Source: Saccoglossus kowalevskii | Taxonomy: Eukaryota > Hemichordata > Enteropneusta > Harrimaniidae | Direction: 5' to 3' | Length of the DNA stretch: 33,960 nt | Assembly (NCBI RefSeq): GCF_000003605.2 | Contig: NW_003113471.1 | Coordinates: 81,708-115,667, forward strand | In this document: piece after piece, positions 25,301 to 31,010 of the stretch | How the letters are laid out: each line of letters opens with the position of its first letter | Position numbering within the stretch: the stretch's first letter is position 1 | The notes under the pieces: generated by a model | The model's input: only the letters and a program-made list of their open reading frames with translations | Databases searched by the model: none | Told to the model about the DNA's origin: nothing | Program-made: the position numbers and the translations under genes

Positions 25301-26292
25301 TATGTTTTTGGAGGTGGGACCATGGTCAATGTTTCAGCCTGATATTGCAGAATATGTGATTTAAGGGATTAGAATCATGATTTAAAGAATACTTAATAAA
25401 GAATAATTACGAATATGGCATTTATATTGGCTTAATACAAAACACAAATGTGAGAAAATAACGTATACGATTACCACCTAATTTTTACCAGTTCATTCCA
25501 AATACATTTCACTCAGTACCGCTAGATTGTTTATATCATGGTTATGGTCAAGATATCCTTATTAGTTATCTCATAAAACAATAATGATATACATTGTAAT
25601 ATTACCAGTACATCCAGGCGTGAAACCAGTCGGGGAATTAGTTCCGTCAGGGCATCTTGATTCAGTTCCTGTACAAACAGATTGTGACATTTAGTCAGTA
25701 ATTTTGTCTGTACTATTTTTTTACTAGAATAATAAACAAGAAGGCTGAATTAACATGCTCAATTTGTGTCATGTTGCAAACGAAAATAACTTGATCATCT
25801 AAATATGCAGAGATATCGTTTTTGTATGCTGTAATAATTTATAAAAAGATAACATCATTTATCGATCACTTTGGCAAGGGTATATTCTGGTAGTAGTTAA
25901 TGGTAGATATTCAAACACGTATTTACCAGCGCAATATCCCATGTAACAATCATCCACTTGCTCTAACAGATATACAAAAAAACCACCACAGTTTGTTACA
26001 TTGACAGAAAAACTGTAATAGCAGTAGTCTCCACAAACTTCTCGTGTTACCGTCTCGTTCGGTCCAGGGTGGCCACCAATCATATACAACGGTGTACGAG
26101 TTCCGCAACTGCCTTCCGGTAGGTCATCTTGGGTTGTTAGTTTACCGCCAGCTCCACTGATAAACCTATACCAAACAGTGCTTGGGTAGGGGAAGTCGTC
26201 ATCGCAAATTAGAGGTTCTCCTGCTTCCGCCACATATGCAGTACTTCTTCGTGGTTCGTCAATTTCGACATAGTCAATGCATGGATTTGTAG
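7281..26292 (-). CDS. VWDE: VWDE-like membrane protein gene, 15 coding exons seen, 5' end missing
   Basis: Assembled exons total 3,123 bp (about 1,040 residues) with domains in the order D8C, VWDE linker, VWD, conserved VWDE module, one EGF, cysteine module, transmembrane helix and basic tail. Family: von Willebrand factor D and EGF domain-containing proteins, secreted or cell-surface glycoproteins of poorly known function. The D8C-to-EGF order and motifs such as GFFVYLL, TDPHYHTF, EGNDVV and ICDVR-KRPC match the family. A single EGF followed by a transmembrane helix differs from the many-EGF vertebrate form. Exons were joined by GT-AG sites with matching phase at every junction except one. 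Exon 13 has one base too many in an A7 run, so the printed frame ends at TGA 7758-7760, before the membrane anchor. This is either a sequencing or assembly slip or a real truncating variant. The signal-peptide exon is not found; it may lie above 26.3 kb. An 8-kb intron holds an antisense LINE. Confidence 0.85.
7483..7639 (-). CDS. VWDE: VWDE-like exon 14: stalk and transmembrane helix
   Basis: Bounded by ATATTTCAG and the donor GTAAGT. It reads from a cysteine-containing acidic/Thr-Ser stalk (SSCDTSEVELTTSD) into about 22 hydrophobic residues (WLLPLSIGLFIAIAAVVTVG) followed by LLKK. That is a clear single-pass type I anchor. Entry phase 1 and exit phase 2 fit exons 13 and 15. This exon is what makes the product a cell-surface protein rather than a secreted one. 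Confidence 0.8.
7741..7856 (-). CDS. VWDE: VWDE-like exon 13: cysteine module with a +1 frame break
   Basis: The exon follows exon 12 in phase 0 (acceptor ATTATTATGCAG) and starts DNTCLISGKCYVSGE. It then meets seven A residues (plus-strand T7 at 7807-7813). Before the run, frame 1 carries the family-like NTC...GKCY. After it, the matching continuation (PFDECLECQPM...W) lies in another frame. The exon is 116 bp (3n+2), while exon 14 needs an exit phase of 1, meaning 3n+1. One surplus base in the homopolymer explains both facts. As printed, frame 1 stops at TGA 7758-7760. The donor GTGTTT is weak. Confidence 0.7.
7962..8222 (-). CDS. VWDE: VWDE-like exon 12: conserved VWDE module with SNDG motif
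   Basis: An exact 87 codons, phase 0 to 0, between TTTAATTCAG and GTAAGT. Motifs ISVSNDGTV and LFVTYDSLCLNC match the VWDE segment that follows the EGF domain (the SNDG and YDS-C words). An RVRRQ stretch near residue 34 of the exon is a possible furin-type cleavage site. Asn-Gly-Thr and Asn-Cys-Ser are N-glycosylation sequons. The next exon continues with paired cysteines. Confidence 0.8.
8783..9076. other. intron segment with overlapping ORFs on both strands
   Basis: Between exons 11 and 12, both strands are open for about 80 codons (minus 8783-9028, plus 8840-9076), and local G+C is higher than in flanking intron. Neither peptide is recognised. Exons 11 and 12 join directly in phase and in family order, so it is unlikely to be a missing VWDE exon. 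An old transposon fragment is the likeliest source. Confidence 0.3.
9233..9610 (-). CDS. VWDE: VWDE-like exon 11: EGF domain exon
   Basis: Exactly 126 codons, phase 0 to 0 (acceptor TTTCAATTTAAAG, donor GTAATA). The first 45 residues match the VWDE lead-in to EGF (SFFAVDS, NTSLW, PPASV). Residues 49 to about 76 are an EGF-like domain with six cysteines, C-P-S-H-C-x5-C-x5-C-x-C-x8-C, ending GFTGPGC. KPPEMF and ICDVRKRPCERI after it match the family's post-EGF segment. Only this one EGF repeat is found, whereas vertebrate VWDE has many. NTS and NLT are glycosylation sequons. Confidence 0.9.
10407..10620. repeat. about 210-bp internal direct repeat, copy 1 (copy 2 at 10692-10905)
   Basis: The block from CCTAACATGTAT through ATATGACTCTGGAC recurs 285 bp later with few changes (10692-10905). 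The two are separated by GACGGACGG/GACAGACAG tracts. It is the strongest internal repeat of the modular element and suggests duplication or unequal exchange within it. Confidence 0.85.
10619..10690. repeat. (GACG/GACA)n microsatellite
   Basis: Imperfect tetranucleotide runs of GACGGACG and GACAGACA type. A second shorter tract lies at about 10897-10945. Both belong to the modular element. Confidence 0.8.
10956..10990. repeat. 35-bp nested palindrome at element end
   Basis: The outer arms AGTCCCC/GGGGACT and inner arms TTCGGAC/GTCCGAA are exact reverse complements around a TTC loop, with GTT and T bulges between. It forms the right terminus of the modular element and probably serves transposition or marks the cleavage end. 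The left terminus keeps only the outer arm. Confidence 0.8.
11167..11599 (-). CDS. VWDE: VWDE-like exon 10: end of VWD region and conserved downstream module
   Basis: The acceptor AATCTCTTTCAG contributes one base that completes an Arg codon from exon 9. It then has 144 codons to CAG and donor GTACCT (exit phase 0). The beginning GQSLFDNAWDYD, followed by KCKCL, matches the family segment after VWD. The acidic middle (LPEEEDDL) and the motif WPTPSNITEEEARQKC with IYES and CVADIQ are typical of the VWDE stretch before the EGF exon. It is the first exon after the 8-kb intron. Confidence 0.82.
11912..12750 (+). pseudogene. LINE ORF1 (RNA-binding protein), frameshifted
   Basis: Non-LTR ORF1-type protein spread over two overlapping frames (11912-12214 and 12120-12746), with another shift near 12645. 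Order: lysine-rich start (GGGKKRDRVKK), a coiled coil of about 60 residues (VQRLETVEQ...VDTLKDELQLL), an RRM-like core (LRFYGIPE) and a basic C-terminal domain (RPRPEIAKFLYRQTRRNIL). In L1-type elements this protein trimerises and binds element RNA. The frameshifts mean it is dead. It starts just after a 5'-UTR-like segment (about 11810-11911). Confidence 0.75.
12751..13338 (+). other. LINE inter-ORF segment, no gene seen
   Basis: Lies between the end of ORF1 and the start of the endonuclease. No ORF or domain is recognised; it is probably the intergenic or decayed 5' part of ORF2 of the LINE. Confidence 0.45.
13339..14110 (+). pseudogene. LINE ORF2 endonuclease (APE-type), decayed
   Basis: Apurinic-like endonuclease fragments can be read across several frames: ILSLNVRGL, IMIQETHSS, an aligned middle (LVNSYAPN), GGDHN in place of the usual GGDFN, then DFTWR, SRIDFFLTS and FTDHSAI. 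These are the ordered motifs of the L1/Tx1-type endonuclease that nicks target DNA. Stops and frameshifts, including an A-run near 13377, show it is inactive. Confidence 0.75.
14350..15176 (+). pseudogene. LINE ORF2 reverse transcriptase, 5' part, with deletion
   Basis: Motifs in order: WYELGAKNNKYFL, EIKIFYENLYS, then FWPTVG, ISQRQGII-like (TSQRQGIITLL), NWRPICLLNIDYKI and LAKRMERVL. The catalytic block reads TAFEKAFESL where active enzymes have an aspartate (DFEKAFD). The stretch normally carrying the NKSPG-D-G region between about 14588 and 14600 is missing, a deletion of roughly 60 codons. The reading frame runs straight into the solo LTR after MLFIL. It is inactive by both the deletion and the lost Asp. 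Confidence 0.8.
15177..15797 (+). mobile_element. solo LTR, copy A (621 bp), 4-bp TSD CTAG
   Basis: Begins TGTCATGAAT and ends CCGTGATA, with a short imperfect inverted terminus TGTCA/TGATA. It is flanked by CTAG at 15173-15176 and 15798-15801. Removing the insert and one CTAG leaves codons reading LFILALEIR, the expected reverse-transcriptase continuation, so the ends and the duplication are well supported. The body has AATAAA at 15507-15512 on the plus strand and no ORF. It aligns over its whole length with copy B (30373-31010) in the same orientation. LTR retroelements leave solo LTRs by recombination between their two ends. The parent family is not identified. Confidence 0.85.
15798..17100 (+). 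pseudogene. LINE ORF2 reverse transcriptase, 3' part
   Basis: Resumes exactly after the solo LTR with NVKGIKIGD, then the catalytic YADD-type box as TAFADDLT, SGFKINTEKGE, WPNDIIKIVGV and LMGKIQIIK. Downstream are INDGGLSMPDI and a decaying C-terminus (AWEEIQSEGVHW, TIDTRLREFQF at about 17020). Several stops interrupt it (for example at 16297). The usual C-terminal cysteine region and 3' UTR are not recognisable, so the 3' end is truncated or worn away near 17.05-17.1 kb. Confidence 0.8.
17101..18960. other. intron remainder, no gene seen
   Basis: Mixed sequence with short ORFs (17659-17868 minus, 17974-18186 plus) and one open stretch at about 17872-17950 (plus) followed by a GTATGG donor-like site. 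None has a recognisable family. Confidence 0.45.
18965..19350. repeat. diverged copy of the hairpin-module family
   Basis: Contains the words AGTTTGAACNAA, CCGGAA and the palindrome ATGGCCG-TCAGT-CGGCCAT (19256-19274, perfect 7-bp arms), followed by ATCTTGAACC and CAAACAAAT. These match the repeat unit of the element at 9940-10990 and a third site near 24230-24470. It lacks the GTCCCC terminal palindrome. Confidence 0.6.
19650..19843 (-). CDS. VWDE: VWDE-like exon 9: end of VWD domain
   Basis: Enters in phase 0 (TTGTACAG) and exits in phase 2 (CACAG|GTCGGT, a weak donor). It reads 64 codons: YTPSGQKVEIKSS, GFGHYHNVYITV, then SRLQGLCDPQGC, KCPKC and ERDCH. The VWD C-terminal half normally carries GLCG followed by an acidic N-D-F loop. 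Here GLC is kept but the loop is replaced by a cysteine-dense segment, so this VWD is shortened. Confidence 0.75.
20264..20464 (-). CDS. VWDE: VWDE-like exon 8: VWD domain core
   Basis: Exactly 67 codons, phase 0 to 0 (acceptor TTACACTTTCAG, donor GTAAGT). VHTRLQKG...WNCAVAVREGNDVVIVYSCNG is the VWD beta-strand core and closely follows the VWDE pattern (VHVR..C..A-x-EGxDVV...CNG). Two other frames are also open here and are shadows. Confidence 0.85.
21076..21154 (-). CDS. VWDE: VWDE-like exon 7: VWD domain
   Basis: After the pyrimidine-rich acceptor CACCTTTCATTTAG one base completes an Arg codon from exon 6. It is followed by 26 codons, YFDLYQTGDYVLVEEKP..., ending FA|GTAAGT. This is the Y-D-x-TG-x-YVL strand of the VWD fold. 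The larger ORF around it (to 21249) is read-through into the intron. Confidence 0.82.
21411..21478 (-). CDS. VWDE: VWDE-like exon 6: start of VWD domain (short exon)
   Basis: A 68-bp exon too short to stand out as an ORF. It reads VQDKKFQYCSAVTDPHYHTFNN and then AG, which exon 7 completes to Arg. TDPHYHTF is the hallmark VWD entry motif (usually GDPH-x-TFDG). Phase 0 entry follows exon 5 across a 2.3-kb intron, giving PLSVV-VQDKK, which fits the family. An alternative acceptor 6 bases upstream would add Met-Gln in frame. Confidence 0.85.
21485..23798 (-). other. 2.3-kb VWDE intron, no other gene seen
   Basis: AT-rich, with a short (TA)n run near 23097-23112. No repeat array or additional exon is needed, since the flanking exons join in phase. 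Confidence 0.6.
23799..24107 (-). CDS. VWDE: VWDE-like exon 5: linker module
   Basis: Exactly 103 codons, phase 0 to 0 (acceptor GTTTCATTTTAG, donor GTAAGT). Order: PRAINVTEGD, LRIFSTIPI, CLSVGVS, DLNDCRVYL and DVKACSLIQYF. In VWDE proteins the matching stretch lies just before VWD and carries paired cysteines. INVT and NNVT are glycosylation sequons. No separate fold can be named. Confidence 0.8.
24230..24470. repeat. partial copy of the hairpin-module family
   Basis: In the intron between exons 4 and 5: AAGTTTGAACGAAATCCATC, then CCGGAGCGGCAGAAATGC and AAAATGGCCGCAATCTTGAA, parallel to 19186-19280. The palindrome has lost its centre here. It is a third site of the family inside this one gene. 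Confidence 0.55.
24508..24594 (-). CDS. VWDE: VWDE-like exon 4: linker module
   Basis: Exactly 29 codons, phase 0 to 0 (acceptor CTCATTTTCAG, donor GTAAGC). It reads VQCMIEAYFDG then PPRYSNIFYAGIQ. The C-x3-A-Y-F and FYAGI words match the VWDE segment ending in FFAGI. It is too short to be seen as an ORF and was found by phase and motif. Confidence 0.8.
24681..24973 (-). CDS. VWDE: VWDE-like exon 3: linker module after D8C
   Basis: Enters in phase 1 (ATATTTTGTAG|AC) and exits in phase 0 at GTAAGT: 97 codons plus two bases. It reads DELPNIRNDPTIKARID, IPVIDCDIE, WFRVTWFVD and a polar end (RPGEKTNGLYSLGQT). The F-x-V-x-W pattern matches the beta-rich domain that follows D8C in VWDE. Its first 29 bases have a diverged copy about 145 bp upstream, listed separately. 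Confidence 0.8.
25043..25118 (-). pseudogene. duplicate start of exon 3 (possible alternative or poison exon)
   Basis: On the minus strand an acceptor (TTGAAATATAG) is followed by codons DEYPNIPND, paralogous to DELPNIRND of exon 3. In nucleotides about 25 of 29 positions match 24945-24973. After that the sequence diverges and reads about 16 codons to TAG. Its phase (1) equals that of exon 3. If spliced it would end the protein right after the D8C module; otherwise it is a dead partial duplication. Confidence 0.4.
25606..25668 (-). CDS. VWDE: VWDE-like exon 2: short cysteine linker
   Basis: A 63-bp symmetric exon (phase 1 to 1) between TTGTACAG and GTAATA. It reads GTESRCPDGTNSPTGFTPGC. The C-P-x-GT-x-S-PTGF-x-PGC pattern is the short linker that directly follows D8C in VWDE proteins. 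It was found only by motif and phase. Confidence 0.8.
25927..26292 (-). CDS. VWDE: VWDE-like exon 1 of those seen: D8C domain
   Basis: Symmetric exon (phase 1 to 1), 122 codons. It encodes a complete D8C domain as in uromodulin, GP2, OIT3 and VWDE: PCIDYVEIDEPRRST, VWYRF, CGTRTPLYMIGGHP, NCGGFFVYLLEQ and CYMGYCAG. All eight cysteines (PC, IC, SC, VC, YC, NC, DC, YC) are present. NET and NVT are glycosylation sequons. D8C is an extracellular disulfide-bonded module, so a signal peptide must lie upstream. In-frame sequence at about 26402-26490 (..IEQLRSEFIA|GTAAAC) has a phase-1 donor that would fit, but it has no start codon or clear acceptor. Confidence 0.88.
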
Positions 26293-27273
26293 CTAAAACG
26301 TATCATAAACATGCATACGATTAATGTTGTAATATATATTAGTGTGCGTAGGAACAACGAGTCGGGTGCGTAATAACCTAATAAAATGTAATCGCGTTTA
26401 CCGGCTATAAATTCAGATCGAAGTTGTTCTATCTTGATAAACGTGCATGACAGTGCAACCACAGCGGCGTTGCGATTACAAAGTTAGTTAAATTACAATT
26501 ATTAGCCTATCATGTGATTGAAAGTAATTTGACTGATGTGTACCATACTGGTTAAAACCATTCTAGACTTACTTTTTTTCTCCAAAACAAAGCAAAATTA
26601 AAGATTTAAGGCGCCCACATCTTTAATGACTATTCCATCAAATTACACTACAGATATCTGTGCAAAAATGATAATAGGTAAATAAATCGCGGACATTATA
26701 CTACAAAACTAATAATGTCTGTTGATTAGCCCTGAGCACAAATGTACCGAATTCAATTGAAATCATATGAGCGGTTCATGAAATATTTATGTAGCGATTT
26801 GTTAGATGTGGCTCAGTTTTTCATGTTGGGTTGAACCAAGTTCAAGGGAAAGTGCGTGCTTTTGTTTGGAGAACTGCATGCTACTGCCAAAGCATTGATG
26901 ATCATTGATGAAATAGACTTGTAACACAAGATGTTATGACCATACATACTTTTGAGGATTTTATAACCAGTGATGTACGACACAATCATACACTGCTGTC
27001 GACTGACTTTAGTTTTGTTATAAAAGAAGATGAAAATATGATGAAACATTCTGGTTGTTAGATAATGCGAATTTTATCAAATATTGATGGGTGAAACATT
27101 TCCAAAAGGAGGGAGGGTTTGTCAATGCAAGCTCTTTTCACCAGCATTGAGACTATATCTGTCGAAACACACTTGTAAAATATACTATTGGTAAAATGTA
27201 TTCAGGGTTGTTAATCTTAATTATGAAATCAAAATCCCAAGATCACCAGAATATATCTAAATGCCTGGTGAAG
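26293..27273. other. 5' flank or first intron of the VWDE-like gene, no exon confirmed
   Basis: No ATG followed by a hydrophobic signal and a phase-1 donor was found. One candidate segment (about 26402-26490, minus) ends in a phase-compatible donor but lacks a start codon. The rest is AT-rich. Confidence 0.4.
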
Positions 27274-27275
27274 AA

Positions 27276-27358
<83 letters not shown>

Positions 27359-27361
27359 ATA
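27274..27361. repeat. (AAAT)n microsatellite, about 22 units
   Basis: Uninterrupted AAAT/ATAA tetranucleotide for about 88 bp. The ORF reading LFIYLFIY on the minus strand is an artefact of it. It may be the old poly(A)-like tail of a retroelement, but I could not identify one beside it. Confidence 0.95.
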
Positions 27362-27942
27362 CGGTTCGTTGAGCAAAAATTACTCTTTCTGCATACAGTG
27401 TAAATGTAATTCATGGTAAAAAATAAGAAAATATCAGTAGAAATAATGAATGCTAGCCATTGTTATGTACCTTTTTGAACACACATGTTTGTGTATAACC
27501 CCACATAAATTGCTATACTCCTTTGTTATTATTCTCAGCAATGTCAATGCATGAATATGTAACATAATTTGTATCTCATCTAAATAACAACAAAAAATTA
27601 ATAGAATTGTGAAGCTTTGTTCCTCTGTTGCGAAATAGGTACATGACCACCGAAGAATCACGAAAAAGGTAACAGCATTCAAATATGTGCATACTTTGTT
27701 TGCATTTATTCTGTTTGTAACGGATAACTCATCCCTATCCCCATCATATTGCAAGAAGAACCAAAGAGATTTTTTAGCATTCCGCCAAAGTGATAGGAGA
27801 ATCGTTCATAAATTTACAATTCACAATGCTTAACGCATATTGATGTTAACAATGTCATGTGTGACAAGATTGGCAATATGTAGGTTGGTCATAGTCCGCA
27901 TGCACGGTGCTGTTCCGTTCGGACATTCCTCCTTTTACAACA

Positions 27943-28400
27943 TCATATGGTAATTCTATTCATAATTGTATATGTCATGTGGTTGCGCGATAGAAAGTTT
28001 ACCGACCAATAGAAAGCTTTGTTACAATGACTGCCAGAAAGCGCTTGTAGCTTTGCATTTCTGATGTCTTCGGCTTCATTTCTGCCGATATATGTTGCAG
28101 TGACATCATGAGCTTTGAGGTATAACAACCACTCTTCTATATTACTCAACAGTAATGACAACACTTCCCATGCTCGATGGTCGCAAGGCCGATAAGCATA
28201 ATAACAAAAGGATTTACCATTTCCAGTCCGACTAAAAACGAAGATATCAGACTCGGCACTAAGTATAGCTTTGAATAGCTTTGTTCTGAATATCAGTGAG
28301 TTGCATGATGTATGGATATCGTCGCTGTATTGCCTCGACATCCAAACCAACACAACTTCCACTGTGCGCAGCGACATTTATTCCCGGGTCGGCAACCATC
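27943..28400 (-). pseudogene. RecQ-like superfamily 2 helicase fragment, frameshifted
   Basis: Two overlapping minus-strand frames carry the N-terminal helicase motifs: RRYPYIMQLTDIQNKA (motif 0 region) in one, then LFKAILSAESDIFVFSRTGNGKSFCY (Walker A TGNGKS, 28202-28249) in the next. They are followed by LLSNIEEWLLYLKAHDVTATYIGRNEA, which matches the RecQ motif Ia block (usually S-L-x-DQ-x2-L). The frame change occurs between QNKA and FKAIL. The DEAH box and later motifs are absent, so it is a broken 5' fragment of a DNA-unwinding ATPase. Similar RecQ-like copies are often mobile in invertebrates; whether this is a transposon-borne copy or a retrocopy cannot be told. Confidence 0.6.
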
Positions 28401-28499
28401 ATGGTGAAAACAAAGACCAGTAAATTCTCAGAAAACGGTATTTTGGGATGGTTGTTGACACCCTCTGAAAAGTGTAACAAGACTAGCCTTACATATGCA

Positions 28500-30170
28500 A
28501 CATATTTAAATTTAGTTGTTTAGGATTACTTCAAATTTAAGTTTGTGTCGTTTTCTCGATTTTAGCTATTTTCACCGGATTTTCGACTGGTGTTTCACAT
28601 CAGCTGGTGCGCGTCTTAAATAGCAACGTGGAGCGTCTTTGTGCCTTAGCTCCGCCTCGGAGATTTTGAGAGCTTGGCCAAGCGCGTTGAAAAAAGAAGC
28701 AATATGATTGGCTGTTGGTAAACTGATTCTAAACTGTGAGGGCATTGTCACACAGTCCTAATGATATACTTCACCGGAACATTCAAGATGAGGTTGGCTT
28801 GATAATTGACTTTTAAAGCAGTCTTAACAGAGTTGTTAAGAATTAATATAAAATAAATTCTTATAATATCGATATTTTACCTATTTATTTGTTTAATTTA
28901 ATAGAGCCTACACAATTATATCACTTTCAACTCCAGTAGTGAACAATACTACACTAAGAAATATACACTGCTATACACTCCATTAATCAATTTTGAAAAA
29001 AAAAGTTCAAACCATTTGTATGTATCACTTTAACGAACATCGCACGCAAGTATGCATTTATACTTCAAATCTTGCCATACATTATTTAGAAAAACAACGA
29101 ATTTCTGGCGCATGGCTTAATGATGTTATTTTCCGTAAACTATAACGTATGAACTCGAAATGGCTTGTTCCATCACGTTATTTCAAAAGAAATGTGTCAG
29201 TTTTGTATGGCTGCGACAATATTTAGTATTTTCAAACGAAACCACATAGTAATATTAACTTTTGTAATTCATATTTGTAAGAATAAAAATTGCTCTATTT
29301 AATGACTAAATATTAAATATAGTTTTCTATGTCGAAAATGATAATTAAAATTATATTTTGCAAGTGTTAAAATAGATGTTCAATCAGCTCAATTTTCTGA
29401 GAAGATAATTAAAACCTGTGACCTTAATCTTCAAAGTTTGGAGCTATGATTATACTTCACTAACTGAGTTGTAATATGCACGTTATTTAGACATATAAGA
29501 TATCAAAACGCAACTCTTGATTTCTCATAATTGAATATAAACAAATATAATTATAACTATTTATATTTCATTCACGTTCAGACAACATAACTGATGATGG
29601 TACAACAAAAACAAGCGGATATAATATACCAAATAGTTACATATATGTCAGAAACCATTCGACCTTATCTTTACTTGGATAACCCAACTCGAGCACACTC
29701 AAGTAAAATCACTCAACCTAATCCATTTATCATGTTTACCAATCCACCTTGTAACGATTTGTGAGTTATGCAACAAGACTATGTTTTAAATTGTCCGGAA
29801 GTTCTCCCAACAATTTCGAGTCATGGATAACGGGGAGAGTTGGCAAAATTGAACTGTTCAATTAGATTTGGGATATGGTTTATTTTGAACTGTTCAAATT
29901 CGGCGCCAGTGACGAGGCTTGACACAAGAACTAGACAATAACTGGTAGATACAAATAGTTTTGAGGACAAAATCGACTTTGGCCACTACCATAATGTTGA
30001 CAATTATCGCTTTGTATTCCGTCATTCCGTCTACAGAAGTCTCAACTTTCTTTTAAGTCCTGCTGCCGTTCTCAATATTTCGTGCCTTTCGTGTTAAATT
30101 TAGTGTTCCATACGATAAATGATTTTATTTTCTTGACAGCAAATTGACTCCTGCCATTTTCACAGCAATT
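28500..30170. other. no gene seen
   Basis: AT-rich sequence between the helicase fragment and the CR1-type LINE. A slightly more GC-rich patch at 28590-28720 has an inverted CCAAT (ATTGG near 28709). No ORF or RNA gene is supportable. Confidence 0.5.
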
Positions 30171-30174
30171 GGAG

Positions 30175-30372
30175 ATCCCTATTGGAACACCACACATATC
30201 CATACCTAGGCATCAAACTGAGTGCTTCACGTAAATTTTACAAAGCACCGGGAGATCTCACAAAAAGAGCTATGAAAGCATGTTTCAAGTTCTTTTTTCC
30301 GAAACAAACATCCTAATTAAAATATATCTCAAAATGTTTGACTCTGTAATTAAACCAGTGTTGCCGTACTGC
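30175..30372 (+). pseudogene. CR1/Jockey-type LINE, reverse transcriptase end, 5' part
   Basis: Reads YPYLGIKLSASRKF and KRAMKACFKF, then in another frame ILIKIYLKMFDSVIKPVLPYC. This is the conserved stretch just past the RT catalytic domain of Jockey-superfamily non-LTR elements (YLG...A...KIFDS-KP-LLYG). It is split from its continuation by solo LTR copy B. One frameshift is visible near 30300. Confidence 0.75.
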
Positions 30373-31010
30373 TGTCATGAATTTGTTTACGCGTATCTGT
30401 TGATCGACTTAATTAGTTGATTATTAGCTGAATGGCTGTGTTATGTCTGTCATCGTTTAGGCCTATTTGAAGTTTTGGATGGAACTTGGCTCAGTGATTT
30501 GGAACTAATTACGAGATAACCGTAGCTATTCAGACTATTATTTCTGACAGTTGGTATCCGTAGTTATTAATGTAGTGAACGATTAATCAAAAGATATGAC
30601 GTATTCAGTACTTAGTGTGATTGGCTTTATGATAGAAGGTTACGCCCTAGAATCTTTTTACTGTTTTGTAATTGGTTAGAGTTTTGAAAATGAATAAAGT
30701 TGTTTTTAGTTGGTCTTGGCGAGTACACTACGATAGTCGTAGTCCAGTCCTGGAGAGTCTTGGGCGAGTCTTGGGTCAGCCTTGTGATAGTCTTGGGGAT
30801 TTTTCCCCAGGGCGCTGTGTCTTATAGAGTGCTCGACTGATCGACTAAGACGAGAGTTGAAACGTATTTCGCTGTGTGTGTCTTATTTGACTGTAAAGCT
30901 TAAGTGACTTTCCCGATCCCGTACCTCAAGGGGTCGAGATATAGCGAGACGAGACGAGATTCCCCCTGACACGTGTGGAGAACCCTAGAGAGAAGAATTT
31001 CCCCCTGATA
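30373..31010 (+). mobile_element. solo LTR, copy B (638 bp), 4-bp TSD CTGC
   Basis: Begins TGTCATGAAT and ends CCCCCTGATA. It is flanked by CTGC at 30369-30372 and 31011-31014. Removing the LTR and one CTGC gives LPYCCEICSNES, the uninterrupted reading of the host LINE. AATAAA lies at 30693-30698. Shared blocks with copy A (15177-15797) include GGCTGTGTTATGTCTGTCAT, TCAAAAGATATGACGT, TTAGTTGGTCTTGGCGAG and CCCGATCCCGTACCTCAAG. Orientation matches copy A and the host LINE. No internal retroelement coding region accompanies it. Confidence 0.88.

Noticed and set aside
26274-26462. ORF with two hydrophobic stretches as the VWDE signal-peptide exon
   Set aside because: It starts with GTG, not ATG, and the hydrophobic part lies after the only plausible donor, inside the intron.
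27229-27414. ORF with a LFIY-repeat protein on the minus strand
   Set aside because: It is the direct translation of the AAAT microsatellite, with no other coding sign.
29964-29999. Plus-strand codons FGHYHNV, identical to seven residues of VWDE exon 9
   Set aside because: Similarity does not extend on either side and the strand is opposite. Most likely chance.
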